From Rhyzopertha dominica (Eukaryota; Arthropoda; Insecta; Coleoptera; Bostrichidae): 64,000 nucleotides of DNA. Of the stretch, positions 57,902 to 64,000 are shown in pieces. Made by a program: the position numbers and the translations under genes. How positions within the stretch are numbered: the first letter of the stretch is position 1; every line of letters starts with the position of its first letter. The notes under the pieces are model-generated. The model was not told the DNA's origin, did no database searches, and saw only the letters and a program-made list of their open reading frames with translations. Location of the stretch: contig QCXZ01000053.1 of the NCBI GenBank assembly GCA_025024175.1, positions 8,494,001 to 8,558,000 of the forward strand. The letters run 5' to 3'.

Positions 57902-58182
57902 ATCCTTTAGCAATTCCTTCCGTAATTCTGCCTCGTCGGGTTCACTTGTGAGATCCGTGTGATCAGTATCGTAATGATCGTGATCGTGTTCTGGAAACGA
58001 AGCCAATGATCCCGTAATCGTAGCTATTGGTCCCGGTTCTATTCCCGATTCCTCCGATTGTGCATGGGTCAGCGTAGTTAGTATTTCTGTCATCGAGGGC
58101 GACTGTCTATGGGGCCAATGCGGATGCGACAGCATTCTGTAATAACACGTGGTTCGCGACTCGGCTCTTGAAATGCGATAGT
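57902..58182 (-). CDS. rho-4: Rhomboid gene: exon upstream of the EF-hand
   Basis: 281 nt. The acceptor is TTATTATTATAG (AG at 58184-58183). The donor GTAAGT starts at 57901, after AAGGAT. The reading enters in phase 1 and leaves in phase 0, with no stop. It includes CYYRMLSHPHWPHRQSPSMT, a His/Asp-rich stretch (PEHDHDHYDTDHTD) and ELRKELLKD, which continues directly into the microexon peptide QWRQFFDK. A Met within the exon (58135) could be an alternative start, but the upstream frame is open to the acceptor. The intron to the microexon is about 10.6 kb and carries the foldback, gypsy and BEL elements. Its 5' neighbour exon was not found; the gene is divergent from HAGH. Confidence 0.68.
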
Positions 58183-58489
58183 CTATAATAATAATTGAAA
58201 TGTACGTTTTTAATTTTCATTTAGAGGCCGTTTAGATCGTTTTTAACATAGACAACGTTAACGAACATTGCACTACAATCACTCATTTTAACAATTTGTA
58301 CTATAATGATTTTAGCAGGCAGTGATAAGTTAATTCGGATACGAAATCGAAAGACGCGCGTAGAATCACTGTTTACACGGCGAAATAAAGAAGCTTTGAA
58401 TGGGAAATAAAATAATTTCACTGGGAACACTTTGACGTTAAATGAAACCAACATAAACAAGAAACTAAACGGGTAACTAGCCACGGCAC

Positions 58490-58760
58490 GCTCTCTTATT
58501 GGGGTACTTTCAGTTTTCTAACCCTCAAATTTCCTTTTCGCGATTTTCGCGTTAAAAGAGACGCACGTCGTCTGCTTTGCGCTCTTTTCGCACGGTTTGT
58601 CTGTGGGGGTGGAAACGCATGGCCAACGTAAGGGATGATTACCCAAACAGATGCATTACGCAAGTATATCGATCGAACTTTCTAGTGAAACGCTCACAGT
58701 TTTTTATTACGTGCACCTGCAGCAGCCATGCACGGCAGTGATTTGTTTTTGTTGTGATCG
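58490..58760. promoter_or_regulatory. Probable HAGH promoter and 5' non-coding exon
   Basis: The region is GC-richer (TTTTCGCGATTTTCGCGTTA, CGCACGTCGTCTGCTTTGCG) than everything around it. It lies between the divergent rhomboid and HAGH coding exons. TTGTTGTGATCG followed by GTAAGTAC at 58761 is a good splice donor; the frame that would join to exon 2 has a stop and no Met, so this exon would be 5' UTR and translation would start at the cytosolic Met 59178. Confidence 0.5.
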
Positions 58761-58937
58761 GTAAGTACAATTGTCATTTATTAAAACGTCACTTGTTTTT
58801 GTCTAAATGCAATATAAATCAACGTTGTTATCAATCCTGCTCGACGACCTTCCGGTATAAGGGAAACAGCTGATCTAAAAGTACGTATAGTCTTGATTCG
58901 TAAGCATGACTGGCCGGTATTAAGCAATAATGACATA

Positions 58938-61900
58938 ATGTTCAACGCATTTTGTAAACACTTGCCCAACCGAACGCTACAAAGCTTGACAGCCGTCTAT
59001 TTCAAAGGTATTTCTTGTGTAGATCTAAAACATTTTATCAAAAATTCCTCGTAAACGATGATAACCTTAAATAGCCATATTTTATGTTGTTTAATTTCTT
59101 CTTTGACAGTGTCTGCACTGAAGAACAACGGTTTACAAGGTGTTCATAGTGTACCATCAAACATTAATCTTGAAAGGATGAAGATCAAGGTATTACCTGC
59201 TCTTTCAGATAATTACATGTACTTGGTAAGTTAACAGAGTTCAGAATGTGACCCCAATGGCAATGACTTTTAATCATATTCATAGATTATCGATGAAAAC
59301 ACCAAGCAAGCAGCTATAGTTGACCCTGTTGAACCTGATACAGTTTTAAAAGCTGTTTCAGAAGAAGGGGTGAATTTAACTAAAGTTTTAACCACGCACC
59401 ATCATTGGTAAGAAACACCAACTATATTGTGTTCATCTCGATGCACTTCTAATGTTTCAGGGATCACGCCGGAGGTAACGAAGAGCTTGTTAAGAAGTCA
59501 AGGAATGCCTTGCAGGTGTTCGGTGGTGATAAACGGATTGGTGCTCTCACGAACGAGGTTAAACACGGTGACAAGTTCACCATCGGTGATATAAGTGTGG
59601 AATGTCTGTATACACCATGCCACACTACGGGACATATTTGTTATTATTTGACTGCTCCTGGACAGACACCTACAGTTTTTACAGGTAAATTTGTTGGGCT
59701 TAAACCATATAATATATAGAGAAATTCATAATTTTAATACCTATTGATGTATTATAAGAATAATTCTTATTGACTTAAATTATTTATTGTTGTTGTAGTC
59801 CTTGTCATTGCCATAGATATGGTCTATATAAACAAACAGGAACACATTAGCGAAGCTCAAAATAGTATATTAAAAAGCTAGTTTCATAAGGCGTCATTTT
59901 GGCCTTTGGCTCGTTTTGTAAACGTTGGTTGCGTGCAACAAAGAGCCTTATGAAACAGGTTTTGTATAAAAAAAAATCCATTTTGCGTGATTTCCATCTT
60001 CCACAAAAGAAAATGTGAGAAATTTTATAAAAATCAAAAATTTTGGGTATTTTACCAGTATAGGCTAAAATTAATAAAATATTAATTTTAAAACATAAGA
60101 ATGCAGTTCTTCAAAGAATATTTTTCTGTAATAAATTAATATCATAGTATTTTCCACTTGTGAAGGATATAACAACTCAAAAATTTTTTTGGACTGCAGG
60201 TTGGATGATTTGTTGAACTTCCTCATAATAATAAATGAACTCCATTTCTCCTCTGTTTTTAGTTTATGTCTTTTAATTCAATTATATAGATACAGGGTGT
60301 CCCATGACTTGATGGGCAAACTGAAACTATAGATTGTAGAGACAATTCTAGGTAAATTGGATCAAAAATATCTATATTCAAATTTGCTTTCTAAGGGAGC
60401 TATTGTCCCTTAAAAATACAACCCCTAAACCTTATTTGATAAGTAAGATGGTCTAACAATAATTTTGAAAACAGGTAAAATGGAAGGGGGTGGTGGTAAA
60501 GATCATTATAACTTTATGTGATTGACTTTTTTCAAATTTTGTTAAAAAAATTAAATACCTTAACATTATTTATACAAAACATGTGCTCTTCTCAGATTTC
60601 GGCAGAATGCACCATTTTCGAGTGAAATCGATCAGAATGTTTGAATGCACACTTTTTTCTATGGTCGGAATGATGATAGTATAAAAGAATCGATCAGCAT
60701 CAGTGTCTGCCATGGGACTCATTAGTCAAATCAAATGTTTATATTTATGCTGCCCATCTCTATCTATCAGCTGTTAGGCAACAAAACTTATGTAACTGTT
60801 CTAAACTGTAACACAAAAATTACATATCATTTTACTAAAAAAATCGTGTCCAAAATTAATGAGATGAGAAAAGAAGGGAATGTGATTGAATTGAAAATTG
60901 TTGTTGTTTCTTTGGAGATTTCTTATGTTTACAATACTGTTAACATACTAATGTGTGACATCTGAGGTCAATATGGTGTGTACAGGGGTAATGACCACAT
61001 AAACATTTTTAAAGTGTAAATAAATCCTGATAAGTTATTTTTTATCCTGTGTTGTTCAACAATAATTTAAGTTCATTTGGATTTTTTGACTATTAGGAAC
61101 AGTATACTTTTACAATGAAATAAAATATATTTTTTTAATTTTAAAGTATAATTCATTATGTTTTAATAACAAATCATTTAAGCGTCAACTTAATTTATTT
61201 TTTTTCATATGAATGAATCATTCAACACATCTTTCCTTGACTGTGTGCAATAACTTAATGTCACAAATGTAGCCTTCAGTGCTCTGTCAAATGTGTAATG
61301 TGTTCATGATTTGTTTAGATTTACACAATCCCTACAGAAAGTAATCTAAAAGGTTTCCAGTTAGTTTAACCCATGTAACAGTTTCATTTGAATTGTAGAA
61401 ATTGTTTTCACACCAAAAATTACCATTCCACTAAATATTAGCATCATCTGAGAACATATTTTTTTGTCCAGTATTATAATAACTCATATTATTATACCCC
61501 ACAGTGAATAAACTGGCTTCATCAGCGAATTGAATCTTATTTTCAAACATTGGATGAACATATTGCTGAGCTCGAAAGAAACCGGCAAATTTTGGTCATT
61601 TTACTGAAGAATAATTGGGAAAAGTTGCAACCTGTATCTTAATATCAACTTTTGGAATAGGACCATTCCACTACATCACAAAATTTTGATGATGCTCTAT
61701 GTACCATTAGTTGTAGACCACCATGTGTAGTAACTCTTTCTTCAATTTCCAAATCAAATGGTGCATTCAGCACTGAATGAATGATATTTAACAGAAAGCC
61801 ATGAAAACAAATGTTTCCAGGTGATACTTTATTTATCGCTGGTTGTGGGCGTTTCTTCGAAGGCACAGCGGAACAGATGTATTCATCACTAATAGACAAG

Positions 61901-62255
61901 CTTGGAAACCTACCTGACAACACGCAAGTCTACTGCGGCCATGAGTACACACAGCAAAATTTAAAGTTCGCACAGTTCGTTGAACAGGACAACCCTGACA
62001 TTCTAAGCAGAATAGAATGGGCAAAGGGTAAAAGGGCAAAATTAGAACCGACGGTGAGCAAATAGAACATATAAAAGAGCAATAATTTATTTAGATTTTT
62101 TGATGATTTAGGTACCTTCGACTATCGCCGACGAAAAGCGGACGAACCCTTTCATGAGGGTCAACATGCCTTCGGTCCAGAATCATGCCAACTGCAGCGA
62201 TCCCATCTCCACGATGCAGACCATTCGGAAGGAGAAGGATTCTTTCAAGGCTTGA
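58938..62255 (+). CDS. HAGH: Hydroxyacylglutathione hydrolase (glyoxalase II)
   Basis: Exons: 58938-59007 (alternative, mitochondrial leader), 59110-59225, 59286-59407, 59461-59684, 61821-62053, 62112-62255. All introns are GT..AG and phases agree throughout. The enzyme hydrolyses S-D-lactoylglutathione to D-lactate and glutathione, the second step of methylglyoxal detoxification. The metallo-beta-lactamase signature [15 protein letters not shown] is split by the 59408-59460 intron. [10 protein letters not shown] and [17 protein letters not shown] carry further metal ligands, and [14 protein letters not shown] and [10 protein letters not shown] are glutathione-binding/C-terminal family blocks. 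From Met 59178 ([16 protein letters not shown]) the protein is 256 residues; from Met 58938 ([20 protein letters not shown]) it is 302, with an Arg/Lys-bearing leader lacking acidic residues. Both lengths match the animal cytosolic and mitochondrial forms. Confidence 0.95.
59685..60289. other. HAGH intron, first part
   Basis: Contains a 74-bp hairpin at 59883-59956 with ends GTTTCATAAGGC and GCCTTATGAAAC, possibly a tiny MITE. Otherwise AT-rich. Confidence 0.55.
60290..61800 (-). pseudogene. Mariner-type relic in the HAGH intron
   Basis: Left end TACAGGGTGTCCCATGACTT looks like a mariner terminal repeat after a TA. On the minus strand near 61560-61500 the peptide [16 protein letters not shown] matches the first catalytic Asp block of the long-TIR mariner family (FADEATVCLNG). 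The right end is not found and the rest is eroded. It accounts for most of the 2.1-kb intron between HAGH exons 4 and 5 (59685-61820), by far the longest in the gene. Confidence 0.55.
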
Positions 62256-62303
62256 TTTTTTTTGTTATGTGCAATGTATATACATATTATACAGTTATAT
62301 TCC

Positions 62304-62309
62304 AATAAA
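62304..62309 (+). terminator. HAGH polyadenylation signal
   Basis: AATAAA 49 nt after the HAGH stop codon; 3' processing would occur just before or within the end of the convergent HMG-box gene. Confidence 0.75.
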
Positions 62310-62325
62310 TAATATTCTAAACTGT

Positions 62326-64000
62326 TCATTTTTTCATGTTGTATTCTGACATTTCGGCTGCGTACTTTTCCTTTGAACGTTCATACATATCGACATAAAT
62401 CTGGAACAAAAATTAAATTGTCATAATATATAAGCTATAAATATCTGCTGTATATCCTCCTGTCAAAAAACCCTATTTAAGTGTGGCAACCATTAGGAAG
62501 TGTGGTTTGTGCAGAAGCAATTATATTTTTAAAGTAAAATGAAAATCATGTTTGTTTTTTAACAGTTGAAAAATATTTTTGTTAAAAAAACAGTATATTT
62601 TTTGTAGTCAGTGGAATAAAGTATGAAAAGTTTAAAGTCGAGTCTCCTTCCAGTGTTCCAACAACTACCTTTTCAGAGTATTTCAGAAAAAATACATCAC
62701 TGGACATGATGTTTATATCTTTAACATCAATATTCTATAAAAGGTTCCTATGAACATTGTGAGAAACACGATAGCATATAATAACTATAGCCCCACCTTG
62801 AATTATCAGTTTTTCTTGGCCAAATGTCAATAGAGTCGATGGCTTCGTTTACCAACCAAACTGTCGAATTGTTAGAGTGTCCCTATTGTTCACCTGACAT
62901 GATCCCAATTCAAAACCTTTGGGGCATCTTAGTTCGGTGAGTACATGCGAATAACCGACAGTATGCAATCATAAATGAACTCAAAAAGTCATTAAAAGCG
63001 GTTTGGGCTAATTTGGAACTAAGAATGTTAAATAATTTGGGTGGAAGCATGAATTCTAGAATTTTGAGCTAACTAGGAAGAATGGAGGCCAAACCCATTA
63101 TTAATTTACGAATGTCTTGTTAAAGTTTGTTCAGTTCTGTGTTAAATTTAGATGGGACTATAGTTGTGCACCAGTCCAATTTAAAAAATTGTTTTATTAA
63201 AATATGGGAACTGTTAATAAATGATTCTGAATATACGAGGGTGAATGCTTTCAGCGTCCATAATAGAAGATAATATTTTGTCGGTGTTTTCAAGAGACAG
63301 CGATCTATCCGACAAAATATTATCTTAAATGATTCTGAATAGTCTACTTCTTATTATTTTCGTTTCTTTTATCCCTCTTGTTAGTTACATTAATTTACGT
63401 TTGCATTTGACCAAGAAAAACTTAAAATTCAGGATGGGACTATAGTTATGCTCTCCAGTTTATATCACTTCTGACATCCGACTGTAGGTAGGGATTACCC
63501 ACAAAAAGTGTGTGAGTTAATGCTGTAAGATACTAGAAGACAGTATACGCTCATAGCCTATATAATAAAAAAAATAAACACGGTATTTACAATACTGTTA
63601 CAGAGGAAGTATAGCTTTAAAAGATGTTAACCTGTCTGTTTTAAATTTTAATGTAATAATGTGTTCATATAAAAAGTTAATGGTGGTTATCTATGGTATA
63701 TAATTATACGTATATTTAATGCTAATTATATACACTCATAAACCAATATCCCGCGGACATTTTCACGAATACACTTTAAATTTCTGAGTATATCTACTGT
63801 ATTTATATGCTTATGTTTTCGAATATTATACGCATATATCATTTTGTGATTATTGGGTAATGTCCTTTTTCTTCACCAGCAAAACAAAGACATACCTACC
63901 TGTTTGTCTGGCACCGACAAAGATTTCCACTTGATTGCTAGCTGCCTTGTTAACTCTTGTTTTGAAGGTTCGGCTTCACCAGGCTTTAACTCTGAATTCA
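62326..64000 (-). CDS. HMG-box protein, two C-terminal exons (partial)
   Basis: Last exon 62326-62400 (25 codons with stop): IYVDMYERSKEKYAAEMSEY then NMKK, after a TTGTTCCAG acceptor. Previous exon 63900 to the window edge: NSELKPGEAEPSKQELTRQL and AIKWKSLSVPDKQ, then donor GTAGGT at 63899. Joined in phase 0 this gives the third helix and tail of an HMG box (A.KWK.LS..DKQ.Y...YE..KEKY..EM.EY). HMG boxes bend DNA; the short C-terminus after the box and the spacing suggest a TFAM-like mitochondrial protein, but a nuclear HMG protein is equally possible. The 1.5-kb intron carries transposon relics. The gene is convergent with HAGH: the stop codons are only 70 bp apart. Confidence 0.62.
62765..63175 (+). 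pseudogene. Tc1-like transposase C-terminus with terminal repeats
   Basis: Left inverted repeat on ATAACTATAGCCCCACC (62776). The plus frame CSPDMIPIQNLWGILV (Tc1 DD34E block SPDLNPIENLWG with the catalytic Glu replaced by Gln) runs on to HANNRQYAIINELKKSLKAV and MLNNLGGSMNSRILELTRKN. The right repeat GGACTATAGTTGTGCACCAG ends at about 63173. A further copy of the same terminal repeat lies at 63405-63460. Most of the transposase is deleted. Confidence 0.72.
63176..63899. other. Intron of the HMG-box gene, with a small insertion
   Basis: Holds the 93-bp Penelope-tail insertion (63233-63325), an extra Tc1 terminal repeat (63405-63460) and AT-rich DNA. Confidence 0.5.
63233..63325. mobile_element. 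93-bp inverted Penelope-tail insertion
   Basis: Flanked by a perfect 15-bp duplication TAAATGATTCTGAAT (63218-63232, 63326-63340). The first part (ATACGAGGGTGAATGC, then CAGCGTCCATAATA and GATAATATTTTGTCGG) matches the tail of the Penelope-like element at 21146-21200. The second part (TGTTTTCAAGAGACAGCGAT, CCGACAAAATATTATC) is the neighbouring tail segment in the opposite orientation, forming a hairpin. Confidence 0.8.

Noticed and set aside
58221..58484. 87-codon minus-strand frame as the first rhomboid exon
   Set aside because: It reads hydrophobic/basic chance sequence, lacks a donor that would join in the phase required at 58182, and has no similarity.

Overview
This is a window of animal nuclear DNA, almost certainly from an insect. 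It is AT-rich, has intron-split genes with GT..AG junctions, and is crowded with arthropod-type transposons: Tc1/mariner, hAT, Ty3/gypsy, BEL/Pao, copia, LINE and Penelope-like elements. The order cannot be fixed from sequence alone; the element mix would suit a beetle or another insect with a large genome. There are no bacterial operons, and I saw no rRNA or tRNA genes.

Host genes are confined to the right quarter. (1) A minus-strand EF-hand rhomboid gene (rho-4/RHBDL-like) is represented by three exons: 58182-57902, a 24-nt microexon at 47262-47239, and 47185-47021. Its membrane-protease exons are not seen, so they probably lie beyond base 1 and most of the window would then be its intron. 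(2) The plus-strand glyoxalase II gene (HAGH) is complete, with a mitochondrial start in an alternative first exon (58938-59007) and a cytosolic start at 59178. It ends at 62255. (3) A convergent minus-strand HMG-box gene ends at 62326 and continues off the right edge.

Region by region: 1-9.5 kb holds a hAT-like element carrying a LINE fragment, an AT-rich repeat, an interlocked inverted-repeat structure, a gypsy integrase relic and two mariner relics. 9.5-17 kb has one long-TIR mariner, a three-level nest (mariner inside hAT MITE inside mariner relic) and a DD34D mariner with 32-bp TIRs. 17-31 kb holds Penelope-like copies, LINE relics, a hAT transposase relic, a THAP-containing inverted-repeat element and a second copy of the first hAT-like element, interrupted by a mariner at a site that is empty in the first copy. 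31.2-36.3 kb is a mariner relic hosting four further insertions. 36-47 kb is mostly AT-rich DNA with short relics and two hAT MITEs. 47.9-53.4 kb is a foldback element split by a young Ty3/gypsy retrotransposon with two 188-bp LTRs that read as identical and a GGTTT target duplication. 53.4-57.9 kb holds a BEL/Pao relic interrupted by a Penelope fragment, then a deleted gypsy relic with an LTR.

The main value of the window is a datable stack of nested insertions: at least ten have visible target-site duplications. I found no new multi-gene system. The strongest candidates for something undescribed are the tandem-repeat foldback element, the interlocked inverted repeats linked to a THAP fragment, and the tiny inverted Penelope-tail insertion at 63233-63325.
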